Below, piece by piece: positions 56,526 to 64,000 of a DNA stretch of 64,000 nucleotides. Location: positions 62,001-126,000 of the forward strand of contig NZ_RAQJ01000002.1 in the NCBI RefSeq assembly GCF_003610635.1, given 5' to 3'. The notes under the pieces were generated by a model. The model made no database searches and had not been told where the DNA came from. It was given only the letters and a program-made list of their open reading frames with translations. The position numbers and the translations under genes are program-made. Source of the DNA: Ichthyenterobacterium magnum. Its GTDB lineage: Bacteria > Bacteroidota > Bacteroidia > Flavobacteriales > Flavobacteriaceae. Within the stretch, counting starts at the first letter, position 1, and every line of letters starts with the position of its first letter.

Positions 56526-57908
56526 ATGTCAATACTCATAAAAAATGGTCGTGTTGTAACGGCTTCAGAAAGTTATATCGCTGATGTCTATACCGAAGGC
56601 GAAAAAATTGTTGCCATAGGAAAAGACCTAAACTATCAAGCGGATAAAATAATTGATGCCACAGATAAATTAGTGTTTCCTGGCGGAATTGACCCTCATG
56701 TGCATTTGGATATGCCTTTTATGGGAACCTATTCTAGTGATGATTATGAAACAGGAACTCGTGCAGCTTTGCATGGCGGAACAACTATGGTCATCGATTT
56801 TATATTACAAACCCAAGGTGATACGCTTCATAATGCATTAAAAACTTGGCAAGAAAAATCGAAAAAAGCGATTGGAGATTATTCGTATCACATGGCTGTA
56901 ACCGATTTTAATGATGATGTGGCAAAAGAAGTTGTTCAGATGATTGAAGACGAAGGGATTTCTTCGTTTAAAACATTTATGGCTTATAAAGGGGCACTTA
57001 TGATTGATGACGGACAAATGGTGCAACTGATGAAAGTCGTTAAAAAACATGGTGGTTTAGTTACGGTTCATGCGACCAATGGCGATATGATTGATTCATT
57101 AATTGCTAAAAATAGAGCACTTGGAAACATGTCGCCTTTATATCATTATTTATCCCAACCAGAAGTTACAGAAGCAGAAGCTTCAGCACGTTTTGCAGAT
57201 ATGCTGCATTATACAGATTGCCCAGGTTATATTGTGCATATGACTTGTGAAGGTGCTTTAAATGCAGTTAGAAAAGCAACACAGCGTAACCAAAAGGTTT
57301 TCGTAGAAACCTGTACACAGTATTTAGTATTAGATGCCTCTTTATATAAAAATGATTTTGAAGGTGCTAAATGGGTTATGAGTCCGCCATTACGAGAAAA
57401 GAAAGACCAAGTGGCTTTATGGTCGGGGATTAATCAAGGTTTAGTTCAAGTGGTTGGTACAGACCATTGTCCGTTTATGTGGGAACAAAAGAAAATGGGC
57501 AAAGATGATTTTTCAAAAATCCCAAACGGTCATCCAGCAATTGAGCATCGTATGGAATTATTGTTTTCTGAAGGTGTTAATAAAGGAAAGATTTCACTCA
57601 CTAAATATGTAGAAGTTGCTTCAACCAATGCTGCAAAAATCTTTGGAATGTATCCTAGAAAAGGAACCATTGCTATAGGAAGCGATGCAGACATCGTAAT
57701 ATTCGACCCAAATAAAGAACATACTATTTCTGTAGAGACACATCATATGAATTGTGATTATTCAGGCTACGAAGGATTCAATTTAAAAGGAAAAACAGAA
57801 ACTGTCATCTTACGAGGTCAAGTTGCTATAGAAAATGAAGACTGCCTTTTAAAAGCAGGTCATGGAGAATTTATTAAAAGAGGAAAAACCTCTAAAACGG
57901 TTATTTAG
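56526..57908 (+). CDS. hydA: Dihydropyrimidinase
   Basis: Opens the ring of dihydrouracil or dihydrothymine to N-carbamoyl-beta-alanine or -aminoisobutyrate. It is a zinc amidohydrolase: metal ligands in GGIDPHVHLDMPFMGT, the carboxylated lysine in SFKTFMAYKGALM, the histidines in TVHATNG and YIVHMTCEGA, and the aspartate in VGTDHCPF. There are 460 residues. It starts one base after the transporter stop. Its TAG overlaps the first unit of a heptad array on which the next gene begins. Confidence 0.96.
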   Translation: MSILIKNGRVVTASESYIADVYTEGEKIVAIGKDLNYQADKIIDATDKLVFPGGIDPHVHLDMPFMGTYSSDDYETGTRAALHGGTTMVIDFILQTQGDTLHNALKTWQEKSKKAIGDYSYHMAVTDFNDDVAKEVVQMIEDEGISSFKTFMAYKGALMIDDGQMVQLMKVVKKHGGLVTVHATNGDMIDSLIAKNRALGNMSPLYHYLSQPEVTEAEASARFADMLHYTDCPGYIVHMTCEGALNAVRKATQRNQKVFVETCTQYLVLDASLYKNDFEGAKWVMSPPLREKKDQVALWSGINQGLVQVVGTDHCPFMWEQKKMGKDDFSKIPNGHPAIEHRMELLFSEGVNKGKISLTKYVEVASTNAAKIFGMYPRKGTIAIGSDADIVIFDPNKEHTISVETHHMNCDYSGYEGFNLKGKTETVILRGQVAIENEDCLLKAGHGEFIKRGKTSKTVI

Positions 57909-57934
57909 TTAAGAGTTATGAGTTTAGAGTTGAA
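57907..57934 (+). repeat. Heptad array at the start of the four-helix-bundle gene
   Basis: Four 7-bp units in register (AGTTAAG, AGTTATG, AGTTTAG, AGTTGAA). The second contains the ATG of the four-helix-bundle gene. GTTAAGAGTT (57908-57917) has its exact inverse at 58293-58302. Confidence 0.85.
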
Positions 57935-58301
57935 AAAAGAAAGTAAAAGTATTGTTGCTGAGAAAGCATATGCATTTGCTTTGCTTGTTATTTCAATTTA
58001 TAAAGAACTAAAAACGGAAAACGAATTTATTCTTTCTAGACAAATACTTCGTTCAGGAACTTCAATTGGAGCAAATGTTAATGAAGCTATTTCTGCTGAA
58101 TCTAAAAAGGACTTTGTTCATAAGTTGAGTATCTCTCTAAAAGAGGCTAGAGAAACTAAATATTGGTTAAATTTATTAAAAGACAGTAACTTCATTCATC
58201 AAGAGATGTATAACAAATCAAATAAAAAATGTGAAGAATTGATAAAAATTTTGAGTAGTATTATTTTAACTACAAAGCAACGTTACTTAAACAACTCTTA
58301 A
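57918..58301 (+). CDS. Four helix bundle protein (S23 / 23S-rRNA IVS protein family)
   Basis: A 127-residue all-helical protein. Family marks: SIVAEKAYAFALLVISIYKEL, then LSRQILRSGTSIGANVNEAISAESKKDFVHKLSISLKEARETKYWLNLL (cores QILRSGTSIGANV, EARETKYWLNLL). Relatives were first found inside intervening sequences of 23S rRNA genes; their function is unknown. It interrupts the order of the pyrimidine-degradation genes and is bordered by inverted heptad repeats, so it is probably a late insertion. Confidence 0.9.
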   Translation: MSLELKKESKSIVAEKAYAFALLVISIYKELKTENEFILSRQILRSGTSIGANVNEAISAESKKDFVHKLSISLKEARETKYWLNLLKDSNFIHQEMYNKSNKKCEELIKILSSIILTTKQRYLNNS

Positions 58302-58327
58302 CCTAAAACTAATAATTCATAACTATA
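58293..58327 (+). repeat. Inverted heptad array at the end of the four-helix-bundle gene
   Basis: AACTCTTAAC (58293-58302) is the exact reverse complement of 57908-57917 and contains the stop codon TAA at 58299-58301. More degenerate units of the same type (CATAACT) continue to 58327. Confidence 0.8.
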
Positions 58328-58331
58328 AGAT

Positions 58332-59198
58332 ATGCCAAGAAAAGTAAAATCAGGATTGATACAAATGAGTCTTCCAATGACGGAAGGAGAAGGAACTATT
58401 CAAGAAATAATGGATGCAATGTATGATAAGCATATGCCATACATTGAAGAAGCAGGACGACAAGGTGTTCAAATTTTATGTTTACAAGAAATTTTTAATA
58501 CACCATATTTCTGTCCTGGTCAAGATAAAAAATGGTATGCATCTGCTGAATCTGTTCCAGGTCCAACAACCGAAAAAATGCAAGTACTTGCCAAGAAACA
58601 TAATATGGTGATTATCGTTCCTATTTATGAGAAAGAATCGCCAGGCGTGTTGTATAACACAGCAGCAGTGATTGATGCCGATGGAACCTATTTAGGGAAA
58701 TACAGAAAAAATCACATTCCGCATACCACTGGATTTTGGGAGAAGTTCTTCTTTAAACCAGGAAATATGGGCTATCCGGTATTTCAAACAAAGTATGCTA
58801 AGGTAGGTGTTTACATTTGTTACGATAGGCATTTTCCGGATGGTGCACGAGCTTTAGGTTTAAATGGCGCTGAAATCGTTTATAATCCGTCTGCAACAGT
58901 TGCTGGACTAAGTGAGTACTTATGGAAATTAGAGCAACCAGCTCATGCAGCTGCGAATGGCTATTTTATGGGTTGTATCAATCGTGTTGGTGAAGAGAAA
59001 CCATGGAATTTAGGTAAGTTCTATGGACAATCATATTTCGTGGATCCACGTGGACAAATTTTCGCAGAAGCTTCTCGTGATGATGATGAATTATTAGTAG
59101 CTGAGTTTGATTTGGATTTAATTGAAGAAGTACGCTCTACTTGGCAATTCTATAGAGATAGACGACCAGAAACTTACGGAAGATTAACAGATCTTTAG
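58332..59198 (+). CDS. Beta-ureidopropionase (N-carbamoyl-beta-alanine amidohydrolase)
   Basis: A 288-residue member of the nitrilase superfamily. The Glu-Lys-Cys triad is in LCLQEIFNTPYFC (E), GKYRKNHIPH (K) and VGVYICYDRHFPDGARALG (C). It hydrolyses N-carbamoyl-beta-alanine (or the beta-aminoisobutyrate derivative) to the free amino acid, CO2 and ammonia. Nitrilases acting on putrescine derivatives look similar, but the position between dihydropyrimidinase and PreTA supports this role. Confidence 0.92.
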   Translation: MPRKVKSGLIQMSLPMTEGEGTIQEIMDAMYDKHMPYIEEAGRQGVQILCLQEIFNTPYFCPGQDKKWYASAESVPGPTTEKMQVLAKKHNMVIIVPIYEKESPGVLYNTAAVIDADGTYLGKYRKNHIPHTTGFWEKFFFKPGNMGYPVFQTKYAKVGVYICYDRHFPDGARALGLNGAEIVYNPSATVAGLSEYLWKLEQPAHAAANGYFMGCINRVGEEKPWNLGKFYGQSYFVDPRGQIFAEASRDDDELLVAEFDLDLIEEVRSTWQFYRDRRPETYGRLTDL

Positions 59199-59243
59199 TG
59201 ATTTAATTATGGATTAAGAGCTAAGAATTTCTTTAAAAATGAA

Positions 59244-59280
59244 ACTCATAACTCATAACTTTTAAACTCATAACTCTCAA
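59244..59280 (+). repeat. Heptad array directly upstream of preT
   Basis: Units of the ACTCATA type (ACTCATA, ACTCATA, ACTTTTA-like, ACTCATA, ACTCTCA) in the orientation of the array at 58293-58327. It ends one base before the preT ATG. Confidence 0.7.
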
Positions 59281-60606
59281 ATGGCAGAATATAAACGACC
59301 AAAAACGAAAGCCGAATTCGATAAGAATTTTAAGCAGAAAAAACCATTAATGAATGATACTGAAGCCTTTTACGAAGCTTCACGATGTTTGTTTTGTTAT
59401 GATGCGCCATGTATTCAAGCATGTCCGACGAGTATTGATATTCCATTATTCATCAAACAGATTCACACCGATAATATTACAGGAGCATCCAAAACTATTT
59501 TCGATTCGAACTGGCTAGGAAACGCTTGTGGTGTCGTGTGTCCTACTGGCGTGTTGTGTGAAGGTGCTTGTGTATATAATCACCAAGATGTGCCGCCAAT
59601 TCAAATTGGTAGACTTCAAAATTATGCGACGAATAAAACCATAGATGCTGATAAAACAATATTCAAAGTTGGCGAATCCAACGGAAAAAAGATAGCCATC
59701 ATTGGAGCTGGTCCAGCTGGTTTGGCTTGTGCTTGCGAAGCACGAACTTTGGGTTATGAAGTTGATATATATGAAGCTAAAGAAAAGCCATCAGGATTAA
59801 CGGTTTATGGAATTGCACCATATAAAATTACAAATGAAGAAGTCTTGAAAGAAGTCGATTATCTTCAAAATCAGTTGGGTTTCAATATTAAATATAATAA
59901 TGCAATCAATTCAAAAAAAGAATTAAGTACTCTTGAAAACAACTATGATGCTATTTTCCTTGGTGTTGGTTTAGGTGCAACACGTCATCTAGGTTTAGAT
60001 GGTGAAGACAAACAAGGCGTTATTGGTGCAGTTGAGTTTATTGAAGAATTGCGAATGAAACATCATGAAGTCAAAGTTCCAGCTAAGGTTGTTGTAATTG
60101 GTGGAGGAAATACGGCAATGGATGCTGCTTCTGAAGCAGCTAGAATGGGAGCACGAAAAACGGTCCTTGCGTACAGAAATTCGAAGGATAAAATGGGTGC
60201 ATACGGATTTGAATACGACCTGGCAATCAGTGCAGGAGTAGATAGTCTATTTAATGTGACACCTTTGGCAATTACTGGAAATGGAAAAGTAGAAGGCGTG
60301 AAATTTGCAAAAACCGAAGTGATTGATGGTAAACTACAAACCAATATGAATAACACATTTATTGTGAGATGTGACATGGTTATAAAAGCAACTGGACAGG
60401 CTAAACAAGGGTATTTCTATGATATGATAGATGGTTTAGATATAGATAATAAAACAAGAATTAAAATCAATGAAGAATTTCAAACGTCCAATCCAAAGTA
60501 TTTTGCGGGAGGCGATGCTATTAATGGTGGAGCAGAAGTTGTAAATGCAGCTTATGACGGAAAAATGGCAGCTCAAGGCATTCATAATTGGTTAAACAAA
60601 AAATAG
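59281..60606 (+). CDS. preT: NAD-dependent dihydropyrimidine dehydrogenase subunit PreT
   Basis: Flavoprotein electron-input subunit of the bacterial dihydropyrimidine dehydrogenase (441 residues). Two 4Fe-4S cysteine groups: CLFCYDAPCIQACPTSIDI and CGVVCPTGVLCEGAC. The FAD motif is GAGPAGLACA and the NAD(P)H motif is GGGNTAMDAASEAARMGA. It hands electrons from NADH or NADPH to PreA. It begins directly after a heptad array. The Cys pattern matches the glutamate-synthase-like N-terminal domain of mammalian DPD. Confidence 0.94.
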   Translation: MAEYKRPKTKAEFDKNFKQKKPLMNDTEAFYEASRCLFCYDAPCIQACPTSIDIPLFIKQIHTDNITGASKTIFDSNWLGNACGVVCPTGVLCEGACVYNHQDVPPIQIGRLQNYATNKTIDADKTIFKVGESNGKKIAIIGAGPAGLACACEARTLGYEVDIYEAKEKPSGLTVYGIAPYKITNEEVLKEVDYLQNQLGFNIKYNNAINSKKELSTLENNYDAIFLGVGLGATRHLGLDGEDKQGVIGAVEFIEELRMKHHEVKVPAKVVVIGGGNTAMDAASEAARMGARKTVLAYRNSKDKMGAYGFEYDLAISAGVDSLFNVTPLAITGNGKVEGVKFAKTEVIDGKLQTNMNNTFIVRCDMVIKATGQAKQGYFYDMIDGLDIDNKTRIKINEEFQTSNPKYFAGGDAINGGAEVVNAAYDGKMAAQGIHNWLNKK

Positions 60607-60613
60607 AATAGAC

Positions 60614-60682
60614 TGTCATTCCGCACTTGATACGGAATTCACATGCTTAATAATATAGATTCCTGCATACGCAGGAATGACA
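60614..60682. repeat. Dispersed palindromes, copies I1 and I2 between preT and preA
   Basis: I1 (60614-60640): TGTC, arms ATTCCG / CGGAAT with a 9-base loop. I2 (60657-60682, other strand): arms ATTCCTGC / GCAGGAAT around GTAT. The preT-preA spacer consists mostly of the two, in inverted order. Confidence 0.85.
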
Positions 60683-60695
60683 AAAAAACAAAAAC

Positions 60696-62030
60696 ATGAT
60701 AGACTTATCAATAAATTTCGGAGGTATAAAAGCACCAAACCCGTTTTGGTTGGCATCAGCACCTCCAACAAATTCTGGATATCAAATAATGAAAGCTTTT
60801 GATGCTGGTTGGGGTGGAGCAGTATGGAAAACACTTGGTGTTCCTGTTGTTAATGTGTCTAGTCGCTATGGTGCTGTGAATTATAGAAATGCTAGAATGA
60901 TGGGGTTCAATAATATTGAATTAATTACAGATAGACCATTAGCTGATAATCTTCGAGAAATAGAAGAAGTCAAAAAATATTTTCCTGACCATGCGGTGAT
61001 TGCTTCATTAATGGTTGAGAGTAGAGCAGAATGGGAGCAGATTATAAAAGATGTTGAAAATGCTGGAGCTGATGGGATAGAACTCAATTTTGGTTGTCCA
61101 CATGGCATGTGTGAACGAGGAATGGGGTCGGCAGTAGGTCAAGAACCAGAGGTTTTAAAGACGATAGTTGGTTGGGTGAAAGAAGCTGCAAGCATTCCTG
61201 TAATTACCAAACTATCGCCTAATATTTCACATATAACAGATCCTGGATTAGCAGCTGTGCAAGGTGGAACAGATTCAATTTCATTAATCAACACAATTAA
61301 AAGTATTGTTGGTATTGATTTGGATTCTTATGCGCCATATCCTATTGTAGATGGGAAAGGAACTAATGGAGGTTATTGCGGACCAGCAGTAAAGCCCATT
61401 GCAATGCATATGCTTAAAGATTTAGCACAACACCCAGAAATTGGCAAAGTCCCTTTGTCTGGTATTGGTGGTATTGAAACATGGCGTGATGTTGTAGAGT
61501 TTATTCTACTCGGAGCAACATCAGTTCAAGTATGTACTGCTGTAATGCATTATGGTTTTGGAATCGTACGTGAAATGGAAGCTGGTTTGCGCCAGTTCAT
61601 GGAAGAAAAGAATTACAACACTATTTATGATTTTGCTGGAAAAGCCTTGCCTAATGTTACCGAATGGAAACACCTTAATTTAAAGCATAAAGTAGTTGCA
61701 GAAATTAATGCAGATAAGTGTATTGGTTGCGACTTATGCTATATAGCCTGTGATGATGGAGCGCATCAAGCCATTGCTTTGCCGATTGATTTAACAAATA
61801 GAATCCCAAGTATTATCGAAGAAAATTGTGTAGGCTGTAATTTGTGTTCATTGGTATGCCCTGTTGAAGATTGTATTACGATGGTTAAAAGGGATGATGG
61901 AACCCAAAGTTTAACATGGCACCAACGCACAGAAAATGATGATATTCCAGTAACTTTTGATGATGATAGAGCAGGTGGAAAAGGACATTTTGTTCCAACA
62001 CCTGAAGATGCTTTGAAGCATAGAAAATAA
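60696..62030 (+). CDS. preA: NAD-dependent dihydropyrimidine dehydrogenase subunit PreA
   Basis: Catalytic subunit that reduces uracil or thymine to the 5,6-dihydro form at FMN (444 residues). The FMN barrel has FWLASAPPTNSGYQIM, ELNFGCPHGMCERGMGSAVGQ and SLINTIKSIVGIDLDSYAP. Two C-terminal 4Fe-4S motifs: CIGCDLCYIACDDG and CVGCNLCSLVCPVEDC. The active-site loop reads SAVGQEP (145-151), with valine where mammalian DPD has its catalytic cysteine. It follows preT and overlaps the next gene by one base. Confidence 0.94.
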   Translation: MIDLSINFGGIKAPNPFWLASAPPTNSGYQIMKAFDAGWGGAVWKTLGVPVVNVSSRYGAVNYRNARMMGFNNIELITDRPLADNLREIEEVKKYFPDHAVIASLMVESRAEWEQIIKDVENAGADGIELNFGCPHGMCERGMGSAVGQEPEVLKTIVGWVKEAASIPVITKLSPNISHITDPGLAAVQGGTDSISLINTIKSIVGIDLDSYAPYPIVDGKGTNGGYCGPAVKPIAMHMLKDLAQHPEIGKVPLSGIGGIETWRDVVEFILLGATSVQVCTAVMHYGFGIVREMEAGLRQFMEEKNYNTIYDFAGKALPNVTEWKHLNLKHKVVAEINADKCIGCDLCYIACDDGAHQAIALPIDLTNRIPSIIEENCVGCNLCSLVCPVEDCITMVKRDDGTQSLTWHQRTENDDIPVTFDDDRAGGKGHFVPTPEDALKHRK

Positions 62031-62986
62031 TGCCAATAATAAAACCTACTTATAAGCCACGTTTTTATTTTAAAAACGGATTTGTGTCTACTGTTTATTC
62101 TGGTTTAGCTAGAAATGTTTCTGGTGTTCTGCAAGAACGAGAACGAATAGTGCTTTCTGATGGCGACTTCTTGGATTTAGATTGGAGCTTTGCTCAGCAA
62201 AAAACTAACAAACTTATTATTGTGCTTCATGGTTTAGAAGGAAATGCACAGCGTCCATATATGAAAGGAACTGCTAAAGTGTTTAATGAAAATGATGTGG
62301 ATGCAGTCTGTGTTAATTTTAGAAGTTGTAGTGGAGAAGATAATTTAAAGTTTAGGTCCTATCATTCTGGTGCTACTGAAGATCTGCATGATGTTGTTGA
62401 GCATGTTATTACTACAAAGCATTATACTCATATCTATATAAAGGGCTTTAGTCTTGGCGGAAATATGACACTCAAATATTTAGGAGAGCGTGATGTTCCG
62501 CATCAAATAAAAGCAGGAATTGCTATTTCTGTGCCTTGTCATTTGTATGGTTCTTGTCAAGAATTACACAAGTTTAATAATTTTTTATACCACGACCGTT
62601 TTAAAAAACATTTAGTAGGCAAGCTGAAAAGCAAACAAAGTTTGTTTCCAGATTTGGTTTCAGATGAAGATATTGCATCTATAAAAACACTTAAAGATTT
62701 TGATGACGTATATACATCTAAAGCGCATGGTTTTAAAGATGCTTTAGATTATTATAGTCAATGTAGTAGTTTGCAGTTTCTACAGAATATAAAAACGCCT
62801 ACACTTATTATTAATGCACTTAACGATTCCTTTTTATCTCCAGAATGCTTTCCTGTAAAAGAAGCAAAAGAAAACCCAAATCTGTTTTTAGAAATGCCAA
62901 AATATGGAGGTCATGTTGGGTTTGTCGATAAACGTAATATTTATTATAACGAAAAGCGTGCTTTAGAGTTTGTGAAAACAAATTAA
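62030..62986 (+). CDS. YheT-type alpha/beta hydrolase
   Basis: A 318-residue alpha/beta hydrolase of the YheT/ABHD1 type. Opening ligand region LSDGDFLDLDW, oxyanion-loop LIIVLHGLEGNAQRPY, nucleophile serine in IKGFSLGGNMTLKYLGE, the acid in INALNDSFLSPECFP and the histidine in YGGHVGFVDKR. It probably acts on esters of lipids; the substrate is unknown. Its ATG overlaps the preA stop by one base, so it is transcribed with the pyrimidine cluster although no role in the pathway is evident. Confidence 0.9.
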   Translation: MPIIKPTYKPRFYFKNGFVSTVYSGLARNVSGVLQERERIVLSDGDFLDLDWSFAQQKTNKLIIVLHGLEGNAQRPYMKGTAKVFNENDVDAVCVNFRSCSGEDNLKFRSYHSGATEDLHDVVEHVITTKHYTHIYIKGFSLGGNMTLKYLGERDVPHQIKAGIAISVPCHLYGSCQELHKFNNFLYHDRFKKHLVGKLKSKQSLFPDLVSDEDIASIKTLKDFDDVYTSKAHGFKDALDYYSQCSSLQFLQNIKTPTLIINALNDSFLSPECFPVKEAKENPNLFLEMPKYGGHVGFVDKRNIYYNEKRALEFVKTN

Positions 62987-63018
62987 ATAAGTTACTTAGC
63001 GCTTCTTAAAAATAGTAT

Positions 63019-64000
63019 ATGAAACATATTTACACTTCTATTATTTTATTCTTTTTTTTTCAATTGTCTTTTGGGCAGATTGGGTTTGAGGATAACTATA
63101 TAACCAATTTTAATAACAGCACATATAATCCGGTAGGAACAGTAAAACATTTTGTTGATTTTGATGGTGATGGTGATTTAGATGTGTTATTGTCTTTTTT
63201 TAATAGGGTTTTGAGCTGGCATGAGAATATTGATGGATATGGAAATTATTCACAACAAAATATACTTTTGGATTTACCTGGTACTGGTAACATTGTATTT
63301 GAAGTTTTTGATTTTGATTATGATGGAGATGAAGATGTGGTATTAAAGTATGAGAATGTAATGTATTGGTATGAGCATATAGATGGACAAAACGAGCTCA
63401 ATGAAGGGGTAGTGATACTTGATGATATTCAATTGGGAGCTTATAAATTTGAAGATATGGATGGGGATAATGATAAGGATATTGTTTTTAATTCAACTAC
63501 AGGGAATACAAAGTTATTAATGTGGTCTGAAAACGATGGGCTAAATAATTTTGGACCACAACAAACTATTGATTCTGCAACAGGGTTTGGGGGTTTTAAA
63601 TTTTATGTTGATGATATAGATGATGATGGTGATATGGATATTCTTGGAGCTAAAGAAGATTTTGTTTGGTACGAAAATACGGATGGCAATGGTGATTTTA
63701 GCAATGAGCATATCATACAGGCTAATGTCTCTGCGAATTTTTCAGTTGTTTATAATAGAGGTTTTGTTATTGCTGATTATGATGATGATGGTGATAAGGA
63801 TATTATTACTAATGAATATCAAAATTATATGAAAATATATGAAAATATAAATGATATCTCTTTTGGAAGTGCACTGCTGCTTTCGGAGTTTCATAATACT
63901 TATGGATTTGCAGTAATGGATATTGATTTGGATGGAGATCAGGATATTTTAAATGGAAGCTCGAATGGTTTTTATTGGTCAGAAAATAATAATAATACTT
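63019..64000 (+). CDS. Secreted FG-GAP/VCBS repeat protein (partial, runs off the window)
   Basis: The frame opens at the ATG at 63019 and has no stop up to the end. A signal peptide (MKHIYTSIILFFFFQLSFGQ) is followed by repeated calcium-binding motifs: DFDGDGDLD, DFDYDGDED, DMDGDNDKD, DIDDDGDMD, DYDDDGDKD and DIDLDGDQD, each about 45-55 residues apart. They are the FG-GAP/VCBS type of integrin-like beta propeller with aromatic HENIDG-like turns. It is probably exported by the type IX system, whose C-terminal sorting domain would lie beyond the window. The function (adhesion or surface) is inferred. Confidence 0.85.
   Translation, partial: MKHIYTSIILFFFFQLSFGQIGFEDNYITNFNNSTYNPVGTVKHFVDFDGDGDLDVLLSFFNRVLSWHENIDGYGNYSQQNILLDLPGTGNIVFEVFDFDYDGDEDVVLKYENVMYWYEHIDGQNELNEGVVILDDIQLGAYKFEDMDGDNDKDIVFNSTTGNTKLLMWSENDGLNNFGPQQTIDSATGFGGFKFYVDDIDDDGDMDILGAKEDFVWYENTDGNGDFSNEHIIQANVSANFSVVYNRGFVIADYDDDGDKDIITNEYQNYMKIYENINDISFGSALLLSEFHNTYGFAVMDIDLDGDQDILNGSSNGFYWSENNNNT

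Overview
The window is an AT-rich stretch of chromosome from a member of the Bacteroidota, most likely family Flavobacteriaceae. The evidence is the gene content (DUF5686/TonB-like plug-and-barrel protein, YtxJ of the bacillithiol system, DUF6952, flavobacterial lipoproteins with SC-type lipoboxes, NhaC, the peroxiredoxin-thioredoxin-DUF6952 group), the near absence of Shine-Dalgarno sequences, and promoters of the TTG / TAnnTTTG type (clear before the SRP RNA and lpdA). No rRNA, tRNA, prophage, IS element or CRISPR array was seen.

Layout. 1-8.2 kb (minus strand): miaA, a K+ channel, an exonuclease/GIY-YIG fusion with an apparent ATT start, yggS, a PLD-like protein, DUF1015, 3-hydroxyacyl-CoA dehydrogenase, a Gfo/Idh oxidoreductase. 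8.3-19.2 kb: pcm, small lipoproteins, an AraC-type regulator, a DUF5686 outer-membrane protein, smpB, deoC, and a TetR/thioesterase/OmpW group with two matching 20-bp operators. 19.3-33.6 kb: clpB, ytxJ, a small GIY-YIG gene bracketed by inverted palindromes, fahA, glyA, glutamine cyclotransferase, the SRP RNA gene, an SDR, a transaldolase-like enzyme and a cysteine-free thioredoxin-fold lipoprotein. 33.8-47.3 kb: ABC-F protein with a possible leader peptide, peroxiredoxin/thioredoxin operon, nhaC, methionine gamma-lyase divergent from an Lrp regulator, lpdA, an ECF sigma factor with a 58-residue partner and a mechanosensitive channel, and a DEAD-box helicase. 47.3-51.7 kb: pabB, tilS, adenine deaminase. 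51.8-62.0 kb (plus strand): a complete reductive pyrimidine degradation cluster: MmsA, class III aminotransferase, NCS1 transporter, dihydropyrimidinase, beta-ureidopropionase, PreT and PreA. Together these can take uracil or thymine to acetyl-CoA or propionyl-CoA, and adenine deaminase just upstream adds a purine salvage step. The window ends inside a secreted FG-GAP/VCBS-repeat protein.

The most unusual content is repeat DNA. A family of short hairpins has a conserved loop core (GAGCnTGTCGA or close variants) inside stems whose sequences differ from copy to copy but still pair. Copies lie between genes, on gene ends, and in frame inside pabB, tilS and ytxJ. One small GIY-YIG nuclease gene sits between two inverted copies, which recalls the arrangement of REP sequences around RAYT transposases. 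A second class, 7-bp tandem repeats, sits on gene boundaries (exonuclease start, yggS end, preT start) and forms perfect inverted repeats around a four-helix-bundle gene lodged in the pyrimidine operon.
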